A stretch of DNA of 61,812 nucleotides from CBFFRJ01 sp965644225 (lineage in GTDB: Bacteria; Pseudomonadota; Gammaproteobacteria; Enterobacterales; Enterobacteriaceae). Where the stretch lies: positions 1 to 61,812 of the forward strand of contig NZ_CBFFRJ010000012.1 in the NCBI RefSeq assembly GCF_965644225.1. The letters run 5' to 3'. The number at the start of each line of letters is the position of its first letter. Within the stretch, counting starts at the first letter, position 1. The translations under genes and the position numbers were made by a program. Shown one piece after another: positions 54,357 to 61,812 of the stretch. The notes beneath the pieces were generated by a model. That model made no database searches, was not told the origin of the DNA, and worked only from the letters and a program-made list of their open reading frames with translations.

Positions 54357-55862
54357 GTGTCTACTGCAAACAATAAACCAACGGAAAGCGTGAGCCTGAA
54401 CGCTTTCAAACAACCAAAAGCGTTTTATCTGATCTTCTCCATTGAGTTGTGGGAACGTTTCGGCTTTTACGGTCTGCAAGGGATCATGGCGGTCTACCTG
54501 GTTAAACAACTGGGCATGTCTGAGTCAGATTCTATTACCCTGTTCTCCTCTTTTAGTGCGCTGGTCTACGGCCTCGTCGCCATCGGCGGCTGGTTAGGCG
54601 ACAAGGTGCTGGGTACCAAGCGCGTGATTATGCTGGGCGCAATCGTACTGGCGGTAGGTTACGCGCTGGTGGCATGGTCCGGTCATGATGCAGGTATCGT
54701 TTATATGGGTATGGCGGCAATTGCCGTGGGTAACGGCCTGTTCAAAGCCAACCCCTCATCCCTGCTCTCCACTTGCTATGCTAAGGATGATCCACGCCTG
54801 GACGGTGCATTCACAATGTACTATATGTCCGTTAACGTTGGTTCTTTCTTCTCTATGCTTGCCACCCCGTGGCTTGCCGCGCAGTTTGGCTGGAGCGTCG
54901 CCTTCGCCCTGAGCGTTGTCGGCCTGCTGATCACCATCGTCAACTTCGCCTTCTGTAAGCGCTGGGTCAAAAACTATGGTTCCAAACCGGACTTCGAACC
55001 GCTGCGCGTTGGCTACCTGCTGGCAACCATCGTCGGCGTCGTGGTGCTGGTGACTATCGCAACATGGCTGCTGCACAACCAGGGGATCGCCCGTATGGTG
55101 CTGGGTGTCGTGGCTCTGTGTATTGTCTGCATCTTCGCCAAAGAGACCTTCGCCCTTCAGGGTGCGGCACGTCGTAAAATGATTGTGGCCTTTATTCTGA
55201 TGTTGCAGGCGATTATCTTCTTCGTGCTGTACAGCCAGATGCCGACTTCCCTGAACTTCTTCGCCATTCGCAACGTTGAACACACCCTGCTGGGTATTGC
55301 CTTCGAGCCGGAACAGTTCCAGGCGCTGAACCCGTTCTGGATCATCATTGGTAGCCCTATTCTGGCCGCTATCTATAACAAGATGGGCGACACGCTGCCG
55401 ATGCCGCACAAATTCGCGATTGGTATGGTGCTGTGCTGTGCCGCATTCCTGGTGCTGCCGCTGGGGACCAAATTCGCCTCTGATGCCGGTATCGTTTCCG
55501 TGAGCTGGCTGGTGGCAAGCTATGGTTTGCAGAGTATTGGTGAGCTGATGATCTCAGGCCTGGGCCTGGCAATGGTGGCGCAGCTGGTTCCTCAGCGTCT
55601 GATGGGCTTTATCATGGGTAGCTGGTTCCTGACCACTGCGGGCGCTAACATTATCGCCGGTTACGTCGCCAACCAGATGGCGATCCCGGAAAACGTGACT
55701 GACCCACTGATGTCGCTGGAAATTTACGGTCGTGTCTTCCTGCAAATTGGGATCGTGACTGCCGTTATCTCGGTGCTGATGATCCTGGCAGCCCCGAAAC
55801 TGAACCGCATGACGCAGTCTGACAGCAAAGACGAGAAAACCGCTGAGACGGCAACCGCTTAA
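54357..55862 (+). CDS. dtpA: Dipeptide/tripeptide proton symporter DtpA
   Basis: DtpA (TppB) imports di- and tripeptides with protons and belongs to the POT/PTR2 family. The 501-residue protein has about 14 helices. The N-terminal family motif is IELWERFGFYGLQGIMAVYL (ExxER-like), and the second signature is MYYMSVNVGSFFSMLATP. The start is GTG 54357 (STANNKPTESVSL), with AGAGG five bases upstream and the same length as E. coli DtpA plus one. It complements the Opp system at 5.7-11.3 kb in peptide uptake. Confidence 0.95.
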   Translation: MSTANNKPTESVSLNAFKQPKAFYLIFSIELWERFGFYGLQGIMAVYLVKQLGMSESDSITLFSSFSALVYGLVAIGGWLGDKVLGTKRVIMLGAIVLAVGYALVAWSGHDAGIVYMGMAAIAVGNGLFKANPSSLLSTCYAKDDPRLDGAFTMYYMSVNVGSFFSMLATPWLAAQFGWSVAFALSVVGLLITIVNFAFCKRWVKNYGSKPDFEPLRVGYLLATIVGVVVLVTIATWLLHNQGIARMVLGVVALCIVCIFAKETFALQGAARRKMIVAFILMLQAIIFFVLYSQMPTSLNFFAIRNVEHTLLGIAFEPEQFQALNPFWIIIGSPILAAIYNKMGDTLPMPHKFAIGMVLCCAAFLVLPLGTKFASDAGIVSVSWLVASYGLQSIGELMISGLGLAMVAQLVPQRLMGFIMGSWFLTTAGANIIAGYVANQMAIPENVTDPLMSLEIYGRVFLQIGIVTAVISVLMILAAPKLNRMTQSDSKDEKTAETATA

Positions 55863-55883
55863 GGTTTGCTGCTAAAGCTTACA

Positions 55884-55917
55884 AAGCCGTTAACTTTTTG
55901 TTAGCGGCTTTTTTTTA
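55884..55917 (+). terminator. dtpA terminator
   Basis: AAGCCGTTAAC and GTTAGCGGCTT form an 11-bp stem with one wobble pair, followed by a T8 run, 21 bases after the dtpA stop. Confidence 0.9.
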
Positions 55918-55966
55918 TTCCCGCAGGGAATAATCTATAGCGGAATAAAACCATCCGGAGTAATGC

Positions 55967-56569
55967 ATGATACTGTTTTATAAACCAGGCGCCTGCTCGC
56001 TGGCTTCCCATATTGTCCTGCGTGAAGCAGAGAAAGATGTAACGCTTATCAGCGTGGATTTGATGAAAAAGCGTCTGGAAAACGGTGATGACTTTTTTGC
56101 CATCAACCCTAAAGGGCAGATCCCTGCCCTGCAAATTGACGCCGACACCCTGTTAACCGAAGGCGTCGCCATTATGCAGTTCGTTGCAGACAGCGCGCCG
56201 GACAGTCATCTGCTGGCGCCTGTCGGGGACTTTACCCGTTACAAGACGCTGGAGTGGCTTAACTTCGTTGCCACCGAGCTGCACAAAGGCTTTACGCCCC
56301 TGTTCCGCCCGGATACGCCGGAAGAGTTCAAGCCTACGGCCCGCGCGCTTCTGGAGAAAAAACTCCAGTACGTTGAAGACGCGCTGGCACATCAGCAGTG
56401 GATTAATGGTCAGCACTTCTCCATTGCCGATGCTTACCTGTTTACCGTGTTGCGCTGGGCCGTTGCGGTAAAACTGACGCTGCCAGAGACGGGGCATATC
56501 GGTGGCTGGATGCAGCGTGTGGCCGCCCGTCCTGCGGTTGCCGCCGCGATGGCTGCGGAAGGTATTTAA
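55967..56569 (+). CDS. gstA: Glutathione S-transferase GstA
   Basis: The 200-residue protein is the beta-class glutathione transferase of enterics. The N-terminal thioredoxin-like domain has Cys10 in YKPGACSLASH and the cis-Pro segment GQIPAL. The C-terminal helical domain includes the N-capping-box region FSIADAYLFTVLRWA. It conjugates electrophiles to glutathione and resists oxidative stress. It ends 56 bp from the tyrS stop; pdxY, usually found here, is missing. Confidence 0.95.
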   Translation: MILFYKPGACSLASHIVLREAEKDVTLISVDLMKKRLENGDDFFAINPKGQIPALQIDADTLLTEGVAIMQFVADSAPDSHLLAPVGDFTRYKTLEWLNFVATELHKGFTPLFRPDTPEEFKPTARALLEKKLQYVEDALAHQQWINGQHFSIADAYLFTVLRWAVAVKLTLPETGHIGGWMQRVAARPAVAAAMAAEGI

Positions 56570-56582
56570 GTCGCCAAAAAAA

Positions 56583-56601
56583 AGGGAGTGATTTCTCACT
56601 C
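56583..56601 (-). terminator. tyrS terminator
   Basis: AGGGAGTGA and TCACTCCCT form a perfect 9-bp stem around TTTC. An A8 run on its left gives a U tract on the minus strand. It lies between the convergent ends of gstA and tyrS and may partly serve gstA. Confidence 0.85.
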
Positions 56602-56624
56602 CCTTCTGTTACATTCCCGCCCGC

Positions 56625-57899
56625 TTATTTCCAGCAAATCAGGCAGTAGTTCTTCTTACCACGACGCAGCAGCGTATAACGCCCAAACAGACGATCGCTC
56701 TCGGCGAAGAAATATTCCGGGTCGGCCTGTTTTTCACCGTTAATGGTCACTGCGTTTGATGCGATGGTTTTACGCGCCTGACCACGGGACGGTTGCAGCT
56801 CGGAATCCACCAGCGCCTGCATCAGGTCCGCACCTTTTTCCATTTCGATCATCGGCACGCCATCCTGCGCCAGCTGTTCGAAGTCCGCTTCACTCAACGC
56901 GCTTAAGGTGCCGTTGAACAGGCTTTCGGTAATGCGTTTGGCAGCCACCAGCCCTTCTTCACCATGCACCAGGCGGGTGACCAGTTCGGCCAGCACATAC
57001 TGCGCACGTGGCGCTTTACCGCTGTTTTTATCTTCTTCTTCCAGGGCATTGATCTCCGCAATATCCATGAAGGTGAAGAATTTCAGGAAGCGATAAACGT
57101 CCGCATCGGCGGTGTTGATCCAGAACTGATAGAACTTGTACGGGCTGGTTTTCTTCGGATCCAGCCAGACTGCGCCGCCTTCAGTTTTACCGAACTTGGT
57201 GCCATCAGCTTTGGTGATCAGCGGGACCGTCAGACCAAAGACCTGGTTCTGGTGCAGACGACGGGTCAGGTCGATACCGGAGGTAATGTTACCCCACTGA
57301 TCGGAACCGCCGATTTGCAGCGCAACGCCGTGCAGATTGTTCAGGCAAGCGAAGTCATAACCCTGCAGCAGGTTGTAGGAAAACTCGGTAAACGAGATCC
57401 CCTGATCGTCACGGTTCAGACGCTGCTTCACCGCTTCTTTGTTGATCATCTGGTTTACAGAGAAGTGCTTGCCGATATCACGCAGGAAGGTCAGCACATT
57501 CATGCCACCAAACCAGTCGTAGTTGTTGGCCGCAATCGCCGAATTGTCACCACAATCGAAGTCGAGGAAGGGAGCCACTTGTTTGCGGATCTTATCCACC
57601 CATTCCTGCACGGTGTCTTCGGTGTTCAGTTTACGCTCAGCGGCTTTAAAGCTCGGGTCACCAATCAGCCCCGTTGCGCCACCGACCAGTGCGACAGGTT
57701 TATGGCCTGCCTGCTGGAAGCGTTTCAGGCATAACAAAGGAACAAGATGCCCCAAATGCAAGCTGTCAGCGGTGGGATCGAAGCCGCAATAGAGCGCGAT
57801 CGGGCCTTGCGCCAGTCGCTCTGCTAACGCTTCCTCGTCCGTCACCTGGGCTACCAGCCCGCGCTCTTGCAATTGTTTAATCAAGTTACTGCTTGCCAT
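56625..57899 (-). CDS. tyrS: Tyrosyl-tRNA synthetase
   Basis: TyrS charges tRNA-Tyr, two genes of which lie at 22.1-22.5 kb. The 424-residue class I synthetase has the HIGH-like motif DSLHLGHLVPL, the KMSKS-like KFGKTEGG, and the tyrosine-binding LLQGYDFACLN. The S4-like RNA-binding domain is at the C-terminus (RGQARKTIASNAVTING). I chose MASSNLIKQL (57899), as in E. coli. In E. coli pdxY follows tyrS, but here the gene is followed by a terminator and gstA. Confidence 0.97.
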   Translation of the reverse strand: MASSNLIKQLQERGLVAQVTDEEALAERLAQGPIALYCGFDPTADSLHLGHLVPLLCLKRFQQAGHKPVALVGGATGLIGDPSFKAAERKLNTEDTVQEWVDKIRKQVAPFLDFDCGDNSAIAANNYDWFGGMNVLTFLRDIGKHFSVNQMINKEAVKQRLNRDDQGISFTEFSYNLLQGYDFACLNNLHGVALQIGGSDQWGNITSGIDLTRRLHQNQVFGLTVPLITKADGTKFGKTEGGAVWLDPKKTSPYKFYQFWINTADADVYRFLKFFTFMDIAEINALEEEDKNSGKAPRAQYVLAELVTRLVHGEEGLVAAKRITESLFNGTLSALSEADFEQLAQDGVPMIEMEKGADLMQALVDSELQPSRGQARKTIASNAVTINGEKQADPEYFFAESDRLFGRYTLLRRGKKNYCLICWK

Positions 57900-58023
57900 C
57901 AAATTCTCCATATAAAACGACTGCACCTTTGCCGGTACACGACTTTTCGCCAGTTACGAAAGCCTCATAGAATAAAGCGCCAACACACGCAGCGCCAGCG
58001 CTTAAAACAACAAATTTCAGGGA

Positions 58024-58680
58024 TTAGGGTGCGAGACGATCAATTTTCCATGCGCCGTTTTCACGCTGATATAAAAAACGATCGTGAAGACGGTTAGCGC
58101 CGCCCTGCCAGAATTCCATCTGCTCAATGCTGACGCGGAATCCTCCCCAGAAACTGGGCAGCGGTACTTCGCCCTGCTGGAACTTCTGCTTGAGCTCAAG
58201 GAATTTACTTTCCAGGATACCACGCGCAGAAATACGGCTGGATTGCTGGGAAACCCAGGCGCCAATCTGACTGTCACGAGGGCGGCTGTGGAAGTATTTC
58301 ACCACATCGAGCGTAGAGAGACGCTCTGCTTTCCCAATCACCATCACCTGGCGCTCCAGCATATGCCAGGGGAACAGCAGGCTGATAGCCGGATTTTTTT
58401 CGATATGGTGGGCTTTGCGGCTGCCAAGGTTGGTGTAAAACACCAGACCGCGTTCATCGTAGTGTTTGAGCAACACAATGCGCTGGAAAGGCTGTCCGTT
58501 TTCGTCCACCGTGGCAACAACCATCGCTGTCGGGTCGGCCAGTTTCGCTTCGCATGCCTGTCCCAGCCAGCGTTCAAAAAGGGGCAAAGGTTCAGCGGGC
58601 AGATCGTTACGACGAAGTCCGCCCTTGGTATATTCACGGCGCAGATGCGCGATTTGCTGCAATTGATCGTTATCAGACAT
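58024..58680 (-). CDS. pdxH: Pyridoxamine 5'-phosphate oxidase
   Basis: PdxH oxidises pyridoxine and pyridoxamine 5'-phosphate to PLP using FMN, the last step of vitamin B6 synthesis and salvage. The 218-residue enzyme has FQRIVLLKHYDERGLVFYTN, SRKAHHIEKNPAISLLFPW and the C-terminal FWGGFRVSIEQMEFWQGGANRLHDRF. Length equals the E. coli protein. It lies 124 bp upstream of tyrS, in the same direction. Confidence 0.97.
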   Translation of the reverse strand: MSDNDQLQQIAHLRREYTKGGLRRNDLPAEPLPLFERWLGQACEAKLADPTAMVVATVDENGQPFQRIVLLKHYDERGLVFYTNLGSRKAHHIEKNPAISLLFPWHMLERQVMVIGKAERLSTLDVVKYFHSRPRDSQIGAWVSQQSSRISARGILESKFLELKQKFQQGEVPLPSFWGGFRVSIEQMEFWQGGANRLHDRFLYQRENGAWKIDRLAP

Positions 58681-58737
58681 GGCGTTAGCAAAATGAGTAA
58701 TCAGGTAGGGCTATTGTGCGCCCCACCTGCAAAAATC

Positions 58738-59061
58738 TCAACGTTGCGGATTTTTCAGCTGACAGTTGTTCAGGACGATACGGTCACGCTTGTAGACCGT
58801 CGCGGTATCTCCTTTCGACCAGAAGACGTAAACCCCGTCGGTATAACGAGCGCCAGAAGCGGACAACCCCTGCGCCAGAGTCAGCAATTTGTCGTCGTAA
58901 ACAAAACGCGCTTCCTGACGGGTGTTGTTAAGTTTGACGCTGAGGGGTTTCTCGTCACACTGGTACTCCAGCGTGTCGGTATGCATTCGCTCAACGAATT
59001 GATTGTAGTAACTGCACCCGGCAAGGAGTGCGGGCAGGCAGGCGATGAGTATTTTTTTCAT
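58738..59061 (-). CDS. mliC: MliC, membrane-bound C-type lysozyme inhibitor
   Basis: The 107-residue lipoprotein starts at MKKILIACLPALLAGCSYYN. The lipobox LAGC places the lipidated cysteine at residue 16. The mature COG3895 domain ends with the cysteine of NNCQLKN, which in the family forms a disulfide with the cysteine of YQCDEKPL. MliC protects peptidoglycan from host lysozyme at the outer membrane. The longer frame upstream is rejected. It follows anmK in the same orientation. Confidence 0.94.
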   Translation of the reverse strand: MKKILIACLPALLAGCSYYNQFVERMHTDTLEYQCDEKPLSVKLNNTRQEARFVYDDKLLTLAQGLSASGARYTDGVYVFWSKGDTATVYKRDRIVLNNCQLKNPQR

Positions 59062-59156
59062 GCGATATTCCCGAGACGGTCCTGGTCTTAGAGGGCGCGA
59101 TAAAACACCCTCTCTCAACCCGGAGTCTAGCGGTAAGCGTGACGACTGAACGTCAG

Positions 59157-60281
59157 TTAACTCTGATTCTGTCGCGGGTTAGCGGGGAAAATGGCCCCAA
59201 GCACGCTCGGCTGCGATGCCCCGGTAACGGAAGGCAGGTTGCCCGGCAGGCCAGCCAGCGTGCGCCAGGCAAGCCAGGCGAATGCCAGAGCTTCCATATC
59301 GTCGCCGCTGATCCCCGCCTCATCAGTGGTCGTCACCTCTGTTCCGGGGAGCAACGCAGAGAGTCTCGCCATAACTAACGGATTGCGGCTTCCCCCGCCG
59401 CAGACCAGCAGACGGTCGCATCCCCCGCTAAGGAGAACCTGCTCCGAAATGGTCACCGCCGTGAGTTCCGCCAGCGTTGCCTCGACATCCTGGGGAGCCA
59501 GAGCGGGGAAATGCGCCAGATGACGCTCAAGCCAGCCGTAGTTGAAATACTCACGTCCGGTACTTTTGGGCGCCGCAGCGGCAAAATAGGGATCGCTGAG
59601 CATATTTTGCAATAACGGAAGTATCACTTTCCCGGAACTGGCCCATTGCGCGTCTTTATCATAGGGCTTACCGAGTTTGCGCCAAATCCAGGCATCCATC
59701 AGCATATTGCCGGGGCCGGTGTCATAACCGCGCACGGGCATTCCGGGGAAGAGTAAGGAGATATTGGCAATACCGCCAATGTTGAGCACCATCCGGCGCT
59801 CTGTCGGATGGGCCAGCAGTGCGTGATGAAACGCGGGCACCAGGGGCGCGCCCTGCCCGCCCAGAGCGATATCGCGACGGCGGAAATCCCCGACCACGGT
59901 GATGCCGGTGAGAGCGGCTATATGGTTGTTATCACCAATTTGCAGGGTGTGCGGTTCATCACCCATCGGTTCATGCCAGACGGTCTGACCGTGGCAACCA
60001 ATAGCGACAATATCTTTGGCACTCAGGTGCTCCTGAGCCAGCAGCGCCTGCACGGCGGCGGCAAAGAGTTTGCCTAATTGACTGTCCAGACGCCCCAACT
60101 GTGAGAGCGTGAGCGGTTGCCCCTGGCAGACACTCAGAATGGCCTCTTTCAACGGGATCGGCATTGGCCACGTCAGGCTGGCTTGCTGCGCCACCATGCG
60201 TTCATCGATTGCGGCCAGGACCACATCCACGCCATCCAGACTCGTCCCCGACATCACGCCAATATAGCGACCCGATTTCAT
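59157..60281 (-). CDS. anmK: Anhydro-N-acetylmuramic acid kinase
   Basis: AnmK hydrolyses and phosphorylates 1,6-anhydro-MurNAc to MurNAc-6-phosphate in peptidoglycan recycling. The 374-residue enzyme has the phosphate-binding VMSGTSLDGVDVV at the N-terminus, GCHGQTVWHEP, GDFRRRDIALGGQGAPLVPA with catalytic Asp, and VCGGGSRNPL. The catalytic residues appear intact. It starts divergently from slyB. Confidence 0.96.
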   Translation of the reverse strand: MKSGRYIGVMSGTSLDGVDVVLAAIDERMVAQQASLTWPMPIPLKEAILSVCQGQPLTLSQLGRLDSQLGKLFAAAVQALLAQEHLSAKDIVAIGCHGQTVWHEPMGDEPHTLQIGDNNHIAALTGITVVGDFRRRDIALGGQGAPLVPAFHHALLAHPTERRMVLNIGGIANISLLFPGMPVRGYDTGPGNMLMDAWIWRKLGKPYDKDAQWASSGKVILPLLQNMLSDPYFAAAAPKSTGREYFNYGWLERHLAHFPALAPQDVEATLAELTAVTISEQVLLSGGCDRLLVCGGGSRNPLVMARLSALLPGTEVTTTDEAGISGDDMEALAFAWLAWRTLAGLPGNLPSVTGASQPSVLGAIFPANPRQNQS

Positions 60282-60419
60282 ATGTCTTCCTTCGTTGCGA
60301 GACTGAAGATGTCACTCCATCATAAAGTGCTGAGTATTACTATCCATTACAAATACTTTTTAACAATCAAGTCAGACTAAGCCTCATCAGAAACGGCCTG
60401 CGCTGGCATATAATCAGCT

Positions 60420-60454
60420 CGTTTAAACGGGGTTAATCCCGGCTCTGATATTAT
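60420..60454 (+). promoter_or_regulatory. PhoP box and promoter of slyB
   Basis: CGTTTA (60420-60425) and GGTTAA (60431-60436), separated by five bases, match the PhoP direct repeat (T/G)GTTTA-N5-(T/G)GTTTA with two mismatches. A -10 element TATTAT (60449-60454) lies 12 bases downstream, the spacing of PhoP-activated promoters. slyB is a known PhoP target. Confidence 0.65.
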
Positions 60455-60561
60455 TTTCGTAACGTTTTGGCAGAAGACATGCCAGTCATGGCGAAATGCC
60501 ATATAATTTACCCATGACGGATGCTCATTAGAGTATGTTTTGGTGAACAGGAGATTCATAA

Positions 60562-61029
60562 ATGATGTTACGTATACTGGCTGTTACGCTGGTTGGTTTT
60601 ACTCTGGCTGGTTGTGTAAACGACAATACTCTCTCCGGAGATGTCTATTCCGCCTCTGAAGCCAGACAGGTGCAAAATGTCACTTACGGCACCGTTGTCA
60701 ACGTCCGTCAGGTACAAATTCAGGGCGGCGATGAAAATAACGTAGTTGGTGCGCTGGGTGGCGCAGTACTGGGTGGCTTCCTGGGTAACACCATTGGCGG
60801 CGGAACCGGCCGTTCCCTGGCAACAGCAGCAGGCGCAGTGGCGGGCGGCGTAGCCGGTCAGGGCGTTCAGGGCGCGATGAACAAATCCCAGGGTGTTGAA
60901 CTGGAAATCCGTAAAGACGATGGCAACAGCATTATGGTTGTGCAGAAGCAGGGAAATTCCCGTTTCTCAGCGGGTCAGCGCGTGGCTATAGCAAGCAACG
61001 GCAGCCAGGTTACCGTTTCCCCGCGTTAA
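60562..61029 (+). CDS. slyB: SlyB outer-membrane lipoprotein
   Basis: SlyB is a PhoPQ-induced outer-membrane lipoprotein that guards envelope integrity. The 155-residue precursor has a signal sequence with lipobox LAGC (Cys19 of MMLRILAV...). A glycine-zipper membrane segment (about 62-105) reads GALGGAVLGGFLGNTIGGG and AAGAVAGGVAGQGVQG. The C-terminal beta domain ends NGSQVTVSPR. AGGAG precedes the first of two ATG codons. It is the last intact chromosomal gene before the insertion sequence. Confidence 0.96.
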   Translation: MMLRILAVTLVGFTLAGCVNDNTLSGDVYSASEARQVQNVTYGTVVNVRQVQIQGGDENNVVGALGGAVLGGFLGNTIGGGTGRSLATAAGAVAGGVAGQGVQGAMNKSQGVELEIRKDDGNSIMVVQKQGNSRFSAGQRVAIASNGSQVTVSPR

Positions 61030-61070
61030 TTCGCCGGAATATATCCACTCCCGATTGCGGGTTTGATGCA

Positions 61071-61097
61071 AAAAAAAAGCCTTGTATTTACAAGGCT
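61071..61097 (-). terminator. leftover terminator, probably of slyA
   Basis: AGCCTTG (61078-61084) and CAAGGCT (61091-61097) form a 7-bp stem with an A8 run on the left, which gives a U tract on the minus strand only. In E. coli slyA converges on slyB here, so this looks like the slyA terminator. No slyA coding sequence follows in the window. Confidence 0.7.
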
Positions 61098-61108
61098 CAG
61101 ACTGCTGA

Positions 61109-61138
61109 CAAAGTCCTGGCCGTGAGGCCGGGACTTTG
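61109..61138 (+). repeat. stem-loop near the IS left end
   Basis: CAAAGTCCTGGCC (61109-61121) and GGCCGGGACTTTG (61126-61138) form a 13-bp stem with one wobble position and a GTGA loop, 38 bases before the transposase ATG. It may be a subterminal transposase-binding structure or may block transcription entering the element. Confidence 0.65.
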
Positions 61139-61175
61139 ATCTAATTAAGTCAGTGCAATTAACGGACTGACTGCC

Positions 61176-61812
61176 ATGCTTAAGCAACCTTCTCCCCATC
61201 AGTACCAGTTTGAAACCATCACCCTCGACGAGCTGGTTCCCGAAGACCATCTGGTTCGTCAAATCGACGCCGCTATCGACTTCGAATTTATCCGTGACGC
61301 CGTGGCCCATCTTTACTGTCCCGATAATGGCAGACCTGCCGTTGACCCCGTCCGCCTGATTAAAATGATGCTCCTCGGTTATCTCTTCGGCGTTCCGTCA
61401 GAGCGACGACTGGTGAAGGAAATCCTGGTTAACGTTGCATACCGCTGGTTCCTGCGTATGGGGCTGACGGAGAAAGTCCCCGACGCCTCCACGCTCAGCC
61501 AGAACCGTATCCGTCGCTTTAACGACAGCGATATCTTCCAGCAGATTTTTGACCGTATCGTGGAGCAGGCCCTGAGCCAGGGCATGGCGAATGGCCGCGT
61601 TCTTTATACTGACAGCACGCATCTGAAAGCAAATGCCAACCCGCGCAAAGCGGTGAATGAAGTGCGTCCGGAAGGCGTCAGCGACTACTTCGACCAGCTC
61701 AATGCCGCCGTGGAGGCCGACAGGAAGAAACACGAAAAAAAGCCGCTGCCCGCCGTAAAAAAGAAGCCCGGAAGCGCAGCCGGTGTTAAGAACGTGAAGG
61801 TGAGCACCACCG
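61176..61812 (+). CDS. IS1182-like transposase, partial at window end
   Basis: The frame is open for 212 codons to the window edge. The N-terminal DUF772-type domain shows VDPVRLIKMMLLGYLFGVPS, then ERRLVKE and YRWFLRMGL. The first catalytic aspartate of the DDE domain is probably in VLYTDSTHLKANAN. A Lys-rich insert (KKHEKKPLPAVKKK) follows. Family assignment to IS1182 is by recognition of these blocks. The ribosome binding site is weak, as is usual for insertion sequences. The rest of the DDE domain is not visible. Confidence 0.88.
   Translation, partial: MLKQPSPHQYQFETITLDELVPEDHLVRQIDAAIDFEFIRDAVAHLYCPDNGRPAVDPVRLIKMMLLGYLFGVPSERRLVKEILVNVAYRWFLRMGLTEKVPDASTLSQNRIRRFNDSDIFQQIFDRIVEQALSQGMANGRVLYTDSTHLKANANPRKAVNEVRPEGVSDYFDQLNAAVEADRKKHEKKPLPAVKKKPGSAAGVKNVKVSTT

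Larger units (their letters stand above)
61098..61812 (+). mobile_element. IS1182-like insertion sequence, left part
   Basis: A transposase frame starts at 61176 and continues past the window end, preceded by a non-coding stretch with a stem-loop. The left boundary is not defined, because no right end is visible for comparison; it probably lies just after the terminator hairpin (about 61098-61110). Elements of this type are about 1.5-1.8 kb, so roughly half is outside the window. Confidence 0.8.

Noticed and set aside
58084..59091. 335-codon plus-strand frame
   Set aside because: It is antisense to pdxH and mliC, both clearly identified, and has no recognisable domain.

Overview
The window is enterobacterial chromosome, most likely from a Citrobacter-, Enterobacter- or Salmonella-like member of the Enterobacteriaceae; the genus cannot be fixed from the sequence alone. 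Nearly every protein is a close, usually full-length match to a known Escherichia coli K-12 gene. The presence of tus with a near-perfect TerB site places the window in the replication terminus region.

Layout. (1) 1-5,700: tonB, yciI, an accessory stretch holding a frameshifted dicarboxylate/anion transporter and a small multidrug resistance (SMR) efflux gene, then yciY, clsA and yciU. (2) 5,700-22,000: oppABCDF, ychE, adhE, tdk, hns, galU, rssA-rssB, ychJ and purU. (3) 22,000-22,780: a stable-RNA locus with two identical tRNA-Tyr genes and the tyrT-type (rtT) repeats. (4) 22,780-44,500: pntAB, ydgH, arcD/ydgI, folM, ydgC, rstAB, TerB-tus, fumC, fumA, manA, ydgA, malI-malXY, add and ydgJ. (5) 44,500-56,600: blr, cnu, ydgK, the rsxABCDGE-nth operon, an unfamiliar CopD/HemJ-like membrane gene, dtpA and gstA. 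(6) 56,600-61,812: tyrS, pdxH, mliC, anmK, slyB, and the left end of an IS1182-like insertion sequence that runs off the window.

Functionally this is mostly housekeeping: peptide import (Opp, DtpA), fermentation (AdhE), TCA cycle (FumA, FumC), NADPH supply (PntAB), SoxR reduction (Rsx), envelope functions (TonB, ClsA, SlyB, MliC, Blr), nucleoid control (H-NS, Cnu), sigma-S turnover (RssB), and translation and cofactor genes (tRNA-Tyr, TyrS, PdxH).

No new multi-gene system is evident. The most interesting deviations are: an in-frame internal deletion of rssA; a one-base frameshift in the accessory transporter, which has a perfect FNR box upstream; absence of pdxY between gstA and tyrS; a CopD/HemJ-like gene between nth and dtpA; the tRNA-Tyr/pntB junction, which differs from E. 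coli K-12 gene order; and an insertion sequence that leaves only an apparent slyA terminator beside slyB.
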